Assembly (NCBI GenBank): GCA_016714905.1
Contig: JADKBW010000033.1
Span: 1 to 12,712 of the forward strand
DNA length: 12,712 nucleotides
Origin: Flavobacterium sp.
GTDB taxonomy: Bacteria > Bacteroidota > Bacteroidia > Flavobacteriales > Flavobacteriaceae
Direction: 5' to 3'
The notes under the pieces are model-generated. The model did no database searches, was not told where the DNA came from, and was given only the letters and a program-made list of their open reading frames with translations. This document shows, piece after piece, positions 1-8,057 of the stretch (position 1 is the stretch's first letter; every line of letters starts with the position of its first letter). The position numbers and the translations under genes were made by a program.

Positions 1-25
1 AGTGTGAACTCGTTTGATTTACGCT

Positions 26-1720
26 TTAAAAGTTCATCAAAGTATTGCTCTTTTGCGCTGCGAAATCTTTAAGCTGTTGGTTTTCTATCGAGCCAATACC
101 CACGCGGTAAAACAAATCTAAACTGGTCTTTAATCTGAAATAATTGACCAATTCATTTACCACTTGTTCGTTTAGCGTAATCTTGAGTTGCTTCAATTTT
201 CTGGTCAGCAATTCCTTGCCATCTTCCGCCATTTTCTTCGTGTTCTCATTGAGCACATTTCTTATTTTGTTTTTGGCTCGTGAGGTGGTCACGTAATCTA
301 ACCAGCTGGATGTCGGTTTTTGGTTTTGCGAGGTAATCACTTCAATTTGATCACCGCTTTTGAGCTCCGTATTGAGCGGAACCAATCTGCCATTGACTCT
401 AGTTCCTCGTGTGCGAATGCCAATTTCGGAGTGAATGCTAAACGCAAAATCTAAAGATGTGGCGCCTTTCGGTAGCGATTTAATTTCTCCTTTTGGCGTA
501 AAGACAAAAATCTCTTTGGCGTACAAATTCATTTTGAAGTCTTCTACGAAATCAACTGCATTGGTTTCGGAGTTTTCTAGCGCTTCTTTTAGTAAATTCA
601 ACCACACATCCAAGCCGCTTTCTTCGGTCGCGCCTTGTTTGTATTTGTAATGTGCCGCGTAGCCTTTTTCTGCAATTTCATCCATGCGTTCGCTGCGAAC
701 CTGAATTTCTACCCAGCGACCTTTGGGTCCCATGACGGTAATGTGCAACGCTTCGTAACCCGTTGATTTTGGCGAGGAAATCCAATCGCGCAATCGACTC
801 GGACTCGGACGATAGTGATCGGTCACGATGGAATAGATTTTCCACGCAATAAATTTCTCGTCGTGTAGGTTGGATTTGTAAACAATTCGTAAAGCGAACT
901 TATCGTAGACTTCATCAAAACTCACGTTCTGCGCTTTCATTTTGCGTCGGATGGAGTAGATCGATTTCGGTCGTCCTTTGATAATATATTCTACATTTTC
1001 TTCATCTAAAGACTTTTTCAACACTTCAGAAATGGTATTGATATAAGCGTCTTGTTCTTCTTTGGTTTCTTTTATTTTGCTGACAATATCATTGTAAATT
1101 TTAGGCTCGGTATATTTCAATCCCAAATCTTCCAGTTTCGTTTTGATGTTGTACAACCCCAAACGATGGGCGAGTGGTGCATAAATGTATAAAGTTTCAG
1201 AAGCAATTTTCACTTGTTTGTGCTCTGGCATCGACTCCATCGTCTGCATATTGTGCAAACGATCCGCGAGTTTGATCAGAATTACCCGAACATCATCGTT
1301 CAAAGTCAACAGCATTTTACGGAAATTTTCCGCTTGCATCGACACGTTTAGGTCTTTTTGAACTTGGGAGATTTTGGTTAATCCTTCAACGAGTTGCGCC
1401 ACTTTCGGATTAAACATCTTTTCGATGTCAGCAACCGTGATATCGGTATCTTCCACCACGTCGTGCATCAAAGCGGCTGCAATACCTGTGGCACCCAAAC
1501 CAATTTCAGACGCCACAATTTTTGCTACGGCAATGGGGTGAAAGACGTACGCTTCGCCAGACTTACGTCGTTGCTCTTGGTGAGCATCTACGGCTAAATC
1601 AAAGGCTTTACGAATGAGTTTTTTATCCTCAGCACTTAGTGTTTGGTAACTGATGCGGAGTAACTCCTTGTATTCCTTAGCAATTGCTTTGTTTTCTTTT
1701 TCAATATCAATTTCAACCAT
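26..1720 (-). CDS. rel: RelA/SpoT-family bifunctional (p)ppGpp synthetase/hydrolase, C-terminus cut off by a frameshift and the window edge
   Basis: Cytoplasmic stringent-response enzyme that makes (p)ppGpp from ATP plus GTP/GDP and hydrolyses it back. Seen: an N-terminal HD hydrolase domain (about residues 45-200, with H61 and the H86-D87 pair followed by E90-D91, and ADRLHNMQT near 155); a synthetase domain (about 250-370, with GRPKSIYSIRRK, GYEALHITVMGP and EIQVRSERMDEIAEKGYAAH); and a TGS domain from about 404 (EIFVFTPKGEIKSLPKGAT). The ATG at 1720 gives the usual flavobacterial N-terminus MVEIDIEKENK. Family members are about 740 residues, so the zinc-finger and ACT regions are missing. 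The frame stops at position 26 after NTLMNF, but adding one T to the T4 run there gives NFLKRKSNEFT up to the edge, so the stop is probably an indel and the gene continues leftwards. Both catalytic domains look intact. The family call is very secure; the truncation is probably not biological. Confidence 0.95.
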   Translation of the reverse strand: MVEIDIEKENKAIAKEYKELLRISYQTLSAEDKKLIRKAFDLAVDAHQEQRRKSGEAYVFHPIAVAKIVASEIGLGATGIAAALMHDVVEDTDITVADIEKMFNPKVAQLVEGLTKISQVQKDLNVSMQAENFRKMLLTLNDDVRVILIKLADRLHNMQTMESMPEHKQVKIASETLYIYAPLAHRLGLYNIKTKLEDLGLKYTEPKIYNDIVSKIKETKEEQDAYINTISEVLKKSLDEENVEYIIKGRPKSIYSIRRKMKAQNVSFDEVYDKFALRIVYKSNLHDEKFIAWKIYSIVTDHYRPSPSRLRDWISSPKSTGYEALHITVMGPKGRWVEIQVRSERMDEIAEKGYAAHYKYKQGATEESGLDVWLNLLKEALENSETNAVDFVEDFKMNLYAKEIFVFTPKGEIKSLPKGATSLDFAFSIHSEIGIRTRGTRVNGRLVPLNTELKSGDQIEVITSQNQKPTSSWLDYVTTSRAKNKIRNVLNENTKKMAEDGKELLTRKLKQLKITLNEQVVNELVNYFRLKTSLDLFYRVGIGSIENQQLKDFAAQKSNTLMNF

Positions 1721-1760
1721 AGCTTTTGTACTTCAATTCTTAAAAATAGAAATTACTAAC

Positions 1761-1791
1761 GAAATGTACAATTTTAATTTATAATTCGCAA
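1761..1791 (-). promoter_or_regulatory. Putative Bacteroidota-type promoter of rel
   Basis: On the minus strand a TTG (1791-1789) is followed after 20 nt by TACATTTC (1768-1761). This is one base off the flavobacterial consensus TTG-N(17-23)-TAnnTTTG. It would place the transcript start near 1754, about 35 nt before the rel ATG. The surrounding 80 bp is only about 21% GC. The match is by eye and such AT-rich motifs are common by chance. Confidence 0.4.
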
Positions 1792-1804
1792 TGGATAAAT
1801 ATTA

Positions 1805-1980
1805 TTGAAAGTTTGCTGCGCCAGTTCGCTTTGCTCGAGTGGGCGTGACCGCAAGGGTCAGGCTGTTCGCTGCAATTCCTCGCTCGTGCCTCGCTGTGGG
1901 ATTTTCGCTGCCATCCTTCACGCGGTTTGTCTCGCGGTAGAGGATTACGTTGAATTGTTGATACGGTTGGTTGTTGTATC
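1805..1980. other. GC-rich intergenic element of unknown function (possible dispersed repeat or structured RNA)
   Basis: This fills most of the gene-free gap between the RNA methyltransferase and rel. Positions 1811-1940 are about 61% GC by my count, against about 21% just beside it at 1721-1800. Read on the minus strand it contains GATAC-N11-GTATC, CGCG-N8-CGCG and TGACC-TTGCG-GTCA-like small inverted repeats, three copies of CAGCGA and two of AGCGAGG. An open frame of 81 codons crosses it on the minus strand, but its product is Arg/Ser/Pro-rich, low in hydrophobic residues and unlike any family I know, so I do not call a gene. The style resembles GC-rich intergenic repeats I recall from other flavobacterial genomes, but only one copy lies in this window. 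Confidence 0.45.
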
Positions 1981-2032
1981 GTGAAGAAGATTTTCCTTGG
2001 AAAACCGCGACTCTTCAATTGCAATTTCTTTG

Positions 2033-2824
2033 CTATTTAAAATCCCGCTGCCGTTTCGCTTCAAAAATAAGTATCGCAGCTGCCACCGATACATTCATAG
2101 AATCGATCGCGCCCTGCATCGGAATATTGATGTTTTGTGTGGCTTGATCCCGCCATTCTTGCGTTAATCCTGTCGCTTCGGTTCCAACCACCAAAGCAGT
2201 CGGCTGGGTGAAATCTTGAGTGTGATAGGAAGTAGAATTTTGTAGTGTAGCACTATAAAAATTAATCTTGTGTTGTTGCAAGAACTTGATGATTTCTTCT
2301 GTTGTTCCTGTTGCAATCTGATTGGTAAACAAACCGCCCACGCTTGATCGAACAATATTCGGATTGTACATATCGCTTTTTGGATTGGCAATAATGACCG
2401 CGTCTAGATTTGCAGCATCCGCGGTTCGCAGTAAAGCACCTATATTTCCTGGTTTTTCTGGTGCTTCAGCAATGAGAATTAACGGATTGTCCGACAATTT
2501 CAAATCCGATAATTGCATCGATTTGGTTCTGGCAAGAGCGAGAATTCCTTCTGTGGTATCTCGATACGCTAATTTCTGGTAGACTTCTTTGTTGATTTCA
2601 ATTAATGGAATTTGCTGATTGGTGATCTTGTTGATTTGTGTCAGATTGATCAAATCGGGAAAAAACAGGATGGTGTCTAGCTCATAGCCTCCTTGAATGG
2701 CCAATTCAATTTCGCGTTGACCTTCAATCAAAAAAGTTCCGGATTGTTTGCGTGCTTTCGCTTTTTCTTGCAATTGTACAAGCGATTTAATAAAGGGATT
2801 TTGGATGGAGGTTATTAGTTTCAA
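2033..2824 (-). CDS. SpoU/TrmH-family RNA 2'-O-methyltransferase
   Basis: SAM-dependent ribose 2'-O-methyltransferase of the SPOUT (trefoil-knot) class acting on rRNA or tRNA; the exact target nucleotide cannot be told from sequence. Seen: an N-terminal L30e-like RNA-binding domain (KARKQSGTFLIEGQREIELA), then the three SpoU motifs: motif 1 PGNIGALLRTADAAN with its catalytic-type Arg, motif 2 VVGTEATGL, and motif 3 IPMQGAIDSMNVSVAAAIL near the C-terminus. No frameshift. No ATG is well placed. The frame is open up to a TTG at 2866 (277 aa), but I chose the TTG at 2824 (263 aa), because family members normally begin at the KLITSIQNPFIKSL segment and a TACATTTG promoter-like box lies inside the longer version. 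It is a single-gene unit: a terminator separates it from the protease gene upstream and 312 bp separate it from rel downstream. Confidence 0.92.
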   Translation of the reverse strand: MKLITSIQNPFIKSLVQLQEKAKARKQSGTFLIEGQREIELAIQGGYELDTILFFPDLINLTQINKITNQQIPLIEINKEVYQKLAYRDTTEGILALARTKSMQLSDLKLSDNPLILIAEAPEKPGNIGALLRTADAANLDAVIIANPKSDMYNPNIVRSSVGGLFTNQIATGTTEEIIKFLQQHKINFYSATLQNSTSYHTQDFTQPTALVVGTEATGLTQEWRDQATQNINIPMQGAIDSMNVSVAAAILIFEAKRQRDFK

Positions 2825-2844
2825 GCTGGTAAAATTTTGAACGT

Positions 2845-2852
2845 CAAATGTA
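2845..2852 (-). promoter_or_regulatory. Possible -7 promoter box of the RNA methyltransferase gene
   Basis: TACATTTG (minus strand, 2852-2845) matches TAnnTTTG exactly and lies 20 bp upstream of the preferred TTG start at 2824. No TTG lies at the usual 17-23 nt upstream of it, because that stretch is the T-run of the preceding terminator; the nearest TTTG is only 11 nt away. Half a promoter, so weak evidence. Confidence 0.25.
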
Positions 2853-2873
2853 TAATAGAATTGCAAATAAAAA

Positions 2874-2905
2874 AAAATGCCTTGTATTTATTTACAAGGC
2901 ATTTT
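2874..2905 (-). terminator. Rho-independent terminator of the S8 protease gene
   Basis: Perfect 13-bp stem (2905-2893 pairing with 2886-2874), 6-nt loop, followed on the minus strand by an unbroken run of T (nine in all, 2877-2869, the first four being part of the stem). It starts 17 nt after the protease stop codon and ends just before the RNA methyltransferase gene, so it insulates the two. Confidence 0.85.
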
Positions 2906-2922
2906 AATAGCGCATCACTACG

Positions 2923-5900
2923 CTAATTAGTTTTTATTATTTTCACGGTTGATACAGTCGAATCGGTGGCTACTTTAAATACATATTGTCCAGCACTAAG
3001 CAGTGAAATGTCAACAACTAATTGTTTGGCATCCGCAATTTGTTCTTGCACCAATTGACCCAATACATTGTAAATCGAGATTGATTTTATTTGTCTTGGA
3101 CTAGAAAAACTAACTTTTTCATTGGCTGGATTTGGATAATAAGACAATTGATCTTGACTAAAATTAGAAATACCTAACACAGCACAATTTACGGTTGCAG
3201 TCCATCCCGCAGAGGTGTTTATTCCATCAGAGTAGAAGGCAAAGGTTAAAGCTCCCGTGGCGTCCGTTGAAGTAATTGTACCAGGATTGTTGTTGCCGGT
3301 AAATCCGTATTGTTGGCCAATAAATGGGTAGGTTGTATTTGGACCATCGTAAATTCTTAGCTTATCTGCTTGATTTTCTAATGAAAACGAAGTAAAAGTT
3401 ACGCTAGCTTTCTCTCCCGGATTGCTTGGAGTGATGGTTGTCGTATAGTTTTCGCCATTAGAATAATCATCACTTGGGCCGCCAGAGTCAAAGAAAATAC
3501 CATCAACACAGAAGTTAATTAATGTAGAAAATGAGGCATTGCTTAGCGCGGAAAATACACCATTGCTGCAACTGGCTCGCACGTAAAAATCGTAATCACT
3601 ATATGAATTTAAACCTGTCAGGTTGTAGGAATTGGTGTTTACTGTTTGAAAAACGCCTACTGGTGGCGTACCTTGAGGAACAACTAATATTTCAAATACA
3701 GAAGAACCGTTTGGATTAGACCATGATATCGTTGCACCATCAACAGTGATTTCAGAAATTGTAATCTCATTTCCGTCGCTACATTGCGTAGTGAATTTAT
3801 AGACCGAAGAATAGTCCGAAGAACCACAAATATTATTCGACTTCACTCTCCAATAATAATCACTTCCATAATCTAAATCTGAAATATCAATCTGATTGGT
3901 TGCACTTTCGTAAGTTGACACATTAGTTGCAAAAGGTTGTCTTTTGAAATCTCAATGGTATAATTGCTCACATTACCACCTATATTTTCCCAAATTAATG
4001 TTGGGTTCGTGTCAGCTGGATTGGTATTATTTGCAGGAGCAGTTAAGTTTGGAGCCGTGGTCAATGTATTTTGAACTGCCAAGCTTAAACCCAAAGAAAC
4101 ATTATAGGACGCTGATGAAGCGCGAAGTGTTAAAGGATAATTACCAACTGGTGTAGCACCCAATCCTGAAATCAGCATTGATCCTGTTCCAGAGGCAGAA
4201 AGTGTTGATGGACTAAAAGTTGCGCTAGCACCTGCAGGCAAACCTAGTATTTCGAAAGTAGCCGTTTCTGAAAATGCATCTGGTGTATCGAGTTGAAATG
4301 TATAAGCAGATTCGTTGGCACCAACACAATTTCGGTTCAATAGACTGCTATCAGAAGTTAATAGCATTTGATTTGCAGAAACGCCGCTTATTATCAAAGA
4401 GTACTGCTGTAAATTATTTACTAAATTACCTTTATGCGTAATGGTCACAGTATAAGTTCCAACTGGATTAGCAATTTCTATTCTTTCTACATTGTCAACT
4501 TTATTGTCTTCTTTCGTTGCAGGTTCATCCACTTCAATTGGGTTTAATTTCCATGGAAAGCTAACTTCATTTCCTTTGGTAATTCTAATATCCAAGTCAT
4601 TTACTAGTGCTGGAGTAGACAAATCAATTTGATTACTTTGTTGCACAATTCCAGCAGGATCCGTCCAACAAATAGTAGCAACTATGGGTTGTGTCGCGTT
4701 GATTGGGTTAATATCAAAAGAGTAAGATTTTCCATTCTGCAAGATATTTTCCTGTATGTAGGATTGGGTTCCTTCATTGTTAATCAAAACGGCTGCTTTT
4801 TCAGCATTAAGTAAACCCCAACCAAATCGATAGTCTGGTCCAGGAGCAGTTCCCGCTTCATCCGCGGTATGAATGGCAAGTCCACGCAAAGTAGCCGCTC
4901 TCATAAATCCACCTTTCACATTTTTGTAATGCTGCTGCAATAGTAACAAAGTTCCGGCAACGTTTGGCGACGACATCGAAGTACCACTATAACTGCTGTA
5001 TGAATTGTCGGAGTTAGACGTAGATGACCGGACGTTTACTCCCTTTCCGCAAATGTCGGGCTTGATTCTGCCGTCATCTGTCGGTCCGTAACTACTAAAA
5101 CCCGACATGACAACGCTACTTGGACCGGTATAATTACTCACTTGATTGACTGCCGCTACGATAATTCCATTCTTCGATGTACTTTTTCCTGACAACAAAT
5201 CGTAACCTTGTTTTTCGTCATTATATCCAGCATTTCGTGAATTACCTGCAGAATTTACAAACTGATAATAGGGCGCATTAAACATGACGTTATCAAAGAA
5301 TTTTGCTTCTCCATCATACCGTCCCCAGTCCGCAATAGAGACAAAATCGGGGTCTGCACCATAGGAGTGATTCGAAACCAAAAGTCCATTTGCAGCAGCG
5401 AGTGTTACTTCATTGCCGTCACTATTCCAATCATATGCCCGCAAACTTGCTTCAGACGCCATTCCTTTCGCATTTGCACTTGCGGTTGCGTTACCCATCA
5501 TTGTACCAGCGACATGTGTGGCATGAGCCGATAAACTTGGAGGATTATCCACTTGAGTTACCCGTCCGGTTAACAAGTTGTGTGCTGCGAACTCGACCAC
5601 CATCCCAAATTCCAATTGTCATATTTTGACCATCTAAACTCAGTCCTAAGCTTCCTCCGGCATTCAATCGATTGGCACGTGTAGTGATGGCAGCGCCGAC
5701 ATTGTCAGTAGTATAATAGACTGGATTTCCTTCTTTATTGATTCGGATCAATTCGGTAATGCCTCCATTTTTATTAGAAGCAAAAACGGTTTTCCAGCCT
5801 TTTATTTTAGCCATCTTCCATGCTAGTTTTTTTTCTGCTTTAAATATAGAATCGTAAATTGGCGCTAACCTGTAAAGTTCGGCCACATTGGTCGCAGCAA

Positions 5901-5985
5901 GAATTTTTACCTTATCCTCTTCGGTTTGAGAAAAGACAACAGAAGTACAAAAAGTTAGCAGTATTGCAGAAAAAAGGGTCTTCAT
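2923..5985 (-). CDS. Secreted S8 (subtilisin-like) serine protease with Fn3-like and CUB-like domains and type A T9SS sorting domain; two apparent frameshifts
   Basis: Secreted or surface protease of about 1020 residues once frames are joined. Seen in order: signal peptide (residues 1-19, cut after VVFS); S8 domain with catalytic Asp in IGIWDGG (D128), His in HATHVAGTMMG, oxyanion Asn in NSAGNS and Ser in GTSMSSPNVAG; beta-sandwich spacer (GLPAGASATFSPSTL); two Fn3-like domains; a CUB-like domain (SVTFTSFSLENQADKLRIYD, then FAFYSDGINTSAGWTATV); and a C-terminal type A T9SS tail starting YYPNPANEKVSF and ending VSTVKIIKTN. The tail predicts Sec export, then crossing of the outer membrane by T9SS with tail removal. 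Breaks: near 5578-5581 two bases appear lost from an AC repeat (VRST...LLTGRVTQVDN), and near 3935-3938 one C is lost (ISKDN-PFATNVSTYESAT). The catalytic residues fall on both sides of the first break, so as written no active enzyme would be made. Substrate unknown. Confidence 0.9.
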
Positions 5986-6008
5986 TTAAATAATAGTTTA
6001 ATTTTTGG

Positions 6009-6040
6009 CTAAATTAATTCAAAAAACTTTAGCTTTTCAA
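6009..6040 (-). promoter_or_regulatory. Putative promoter of the S8 protease gene
   Basis: TTG (6040-6038), a 21-nt spacer, then TAATTTAG (6016-6009) on the minus strand: the -33 element is exact and the -7 has one mismatch to TAnnTTTG. It lies 23 bp upstream of the ATG at 5985. The 129-bp gap to the upstream gene (5986-6114) holds no clear terminator, so co-transcription from upstream is also possible. Confidence 0.3.
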
Positions 6041-6114
6041 AAATGCAATGTCTAAGATTCTAGAACAACTGTTAAACTTTAATTAAAATGAAACTTAGTA
6101 TATTGAACCGTCGC

Positions 6115-7913
6115 TTATCTATTGAGAAAAAGGTACCCGTATAAAGGATCTGGATAGTCCGCATCGTTTAGTTCAAGGCTGTAGAAGTAAGTGCCATCAA
6201 TAATTTCTGAATTATCTAAAATGAAGCCTTGTGCGGCTTGACCATCCCAATTGGGTGAGTTGTTATTTCCGGTCCAAACCAAGTGACCCCATCGATTGTA
6301 AATTTCTAACTTAAAGTTAAAAAAAACATCTCGTAATCCTTTTATATTAAAAGTATCGTTTGTTCCGTCATTATTGGCTGACACGTAATTATAGACGATT
6401 GATGGACATTTAATTGTTTTCAGTTGAAAAGAACCATATTGAAAACAATTCCCGTTGTCAACTTTTACAAAAATAGTCGCAGGAGTACTGTTAGCCGTGT
6501 AGTTAGAAATGTCTGCTATTGGATTGATATTATTTAATAAATCTTCGCTATTGGTGTAGAATGTCACTTCATCCGTTGGATTCTGTTTGATTGTATTTTC
6601 ATAAGTCGAAAAATCAAAAGTGCCAGCGCCTAATCCTTCATTACAGGAAGTAAGATCTGCTAACGGAATCAGTGCTTCGGATTGAATAAAGGACACATTT
6701 TGCGATGATGAATTGTTGGTTTCACTATTTTCGATGACAATTCCTTGACCGGTGCCATTGTCATCAATGACAAAACTAATGTTGAATGGACTTGGGATTG
6801 CTTCAGGAATTTGAAGGATAATTGTACCGCTTTCGGTGCCTCCAACTTCAATTTGGTTTTGCGTTTGAGTTGTCGCGAGAAGAACATCATCTATATAAAT
6901 GGCGATGGGAACATTTGCTGGAAGTGCTTTTGTGGAATTAAAGTTTGATGAAGTATAGTGCACAATTATTTCTCTTGAATTACATCTAACGTCAACATCA
7001 TCAATTGCAATCTGTGCATCTGGTACTTGAGAATTTAGTTTGGTTACAATCGTATTGATCATGACAAAATCTTGACCGGATCCCAGTTGAATTAATGCCG
7101 AAGTATCGCCAACTTCAATGGTATTTTGAATGTCGTAAATATCCAAATCCATATTATACATACTGTCATTATTAGTAATGCTGTTGGTTCCATTGAATGC
7201 ATTGTTTACAGGATTTAAAGGAAGATTTTGCAACGGAATTGAATTGATAGACAGCGTTTCATTTACTTGGATATTTTCATCACCTTCCCATGCTAAAAAA
7301 CCAATTTTAGCACCTTGATTATCAACAACATCTAAGCTACTTAATGTAATTGCAATATTATTGGGAACCGCTTGAAGTCCATCATAAACATTAATTTGAT
7401 TAAATGGTAAACTATTATTTTTATAAACAACGACAATCGCCCAGCCACCAAAATTTGTTCTATTTTGAAAATAATAAGTAATCCATTGATTCAGATCGAG
7501 GTCGCTCAAGGTGTAAGTTCCGTTTCCCGTGGCTTGAACGAGATTGGTGATATCAGAAAAAGCGCTGAAGAATTCTAAGTCATTGCCGTTGGCGGTCCTG
7601 AAGTGTTGAAAAATTCGTTCTGGAGTTATAATCGTATTGTTAAGCTGAACTTCAAAGTCACCAGGTCCGCAGCCTGCCCAATATAAATAAGCTTTTTCAA
7701 CTACATCGTTGGGATTCAAATTTAGTGTTGCGGAAGATGAAGTGTTAATTTCCGGTATATTCATGTAGGAATTTTCATTTGGATTCAAGTATTACCAACA
7801 AAAGTAAAATCATACCGACCATTAAACTGCTGGAGCAAGGAAACATCTTGGGCGAAAATTGCCAATGGAATAAGGAAAAGAAGAAGAGAATATTTTATTT
7901 TCTTAGTTGTCAC
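6115..7913 (-). CDS. Secreted surface protein with gliding-motility-associated type B T9SS C-terminal domain; one apparent frameshift
   Basis: About 599 residues after joining frames. Start taken as GTG at 7913, giving a clear signal peptide (KKIKYSLLLFLIPLAIFAQ); an in-frame TAA lies just upstream at 7934-7932. The frame breaks near 7786-7789, where one T seems missing (FVGNT-LNPNENSYMN); without the join, the next ATG at 7788 would lack an export signal. Then comes a roughly 250-residue region with VEKAYLYWAGCGPGDFEV, FGGWAIVVVYKN, NVYDGLQ and IGFLAWEGDE, seen in many flavobacterial gliding-associated proteins but of no function known to me; a CARDB-like beta domain (about 290-410); an adhesin-type repeat (LTSCNEGLGAGTFDFSTYEN ... 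NCFQYGSFQLKTIKCP); and a type B tail (VSANNDGTNDTFNIKGL, LEIYNRWGHLVW, GTYFYSLEL, ending YGYLFLNR). Exported by T9SS; probably an adhesin or envelope protein. No PorP/SprF gene is directly beside it. Confidence 0.88.
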
Positions 7914-8024
7914 CGCTTTATAAATTGGACTTTAAAATTATAAAAATTAATTTATAAAAACAGAGTAAGTAAGTTTTTCGTTGATTTAGCTTTCGAGGTT
8001 CCATCTTTTTTAGCTAAATAATAG

Positions 8025-8032
8025 TAGTTTTG
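8025..8032 (+). promoter_or_regulatory. Possible -7 box of the flippase gene in the divergent intergenic region
   Basis: TAGTTTTG is an exact TAnnTTTG match 25 bp upstream of the proposed start at 8058. The best upstream partner is only TTC at 7999-8001 with a 23-nt spacer, so the -33 element is poor. The 144-bp region 7914-8057 lies between divergently transcribed genes and must carry both starts; on the minus strand I saw only weak AT-rich candidates. Confidence 0.3.
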
Positions 8033-8057
8033 TAGCCTATTTTCAAATTTCCAGCCA

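Noticed and set aside
1..30. Natural C-terminal truncation of the (p)ppGpp enzyme leaving only the catalytic half
   Set aside because: Adding one base to a T4 run continues a plausible frame (NFLKRKSNEFT) to the window edge, and similar indels occur in most other genes here.
435..650. A plus-strand open frame inside rel
   Set aside because: Antisense shadow of a strongly conserved coding region; no family resemblance.
1779..2024. An 81-codon minus-strand open frame across the GC-rich gap
   Set aside because: Composition is that of a chance frame in GC-rich DNA (Arg, Ser, Pro, His rich, no hydrophobic core), no family resemblance, and it coincides exactly with the repeat-like element.
5545..5985. 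A separate small secreted protein with an IWDGG motif, independent of the downstream protease
   Set aside because: IGIWDGG is the catalytic Asp motif of the S8 family; the next frame begins exactly with the following family segment (LLTGRVTQVDN) and carries the His and Ser.
6051..6064. Short near-palindrome (TCTAAGATTCTAGA) in the 129-bp gap upstream of the protease
   Set aside because: Only the outer four bases pair; too weak for an operator or terminator claim.
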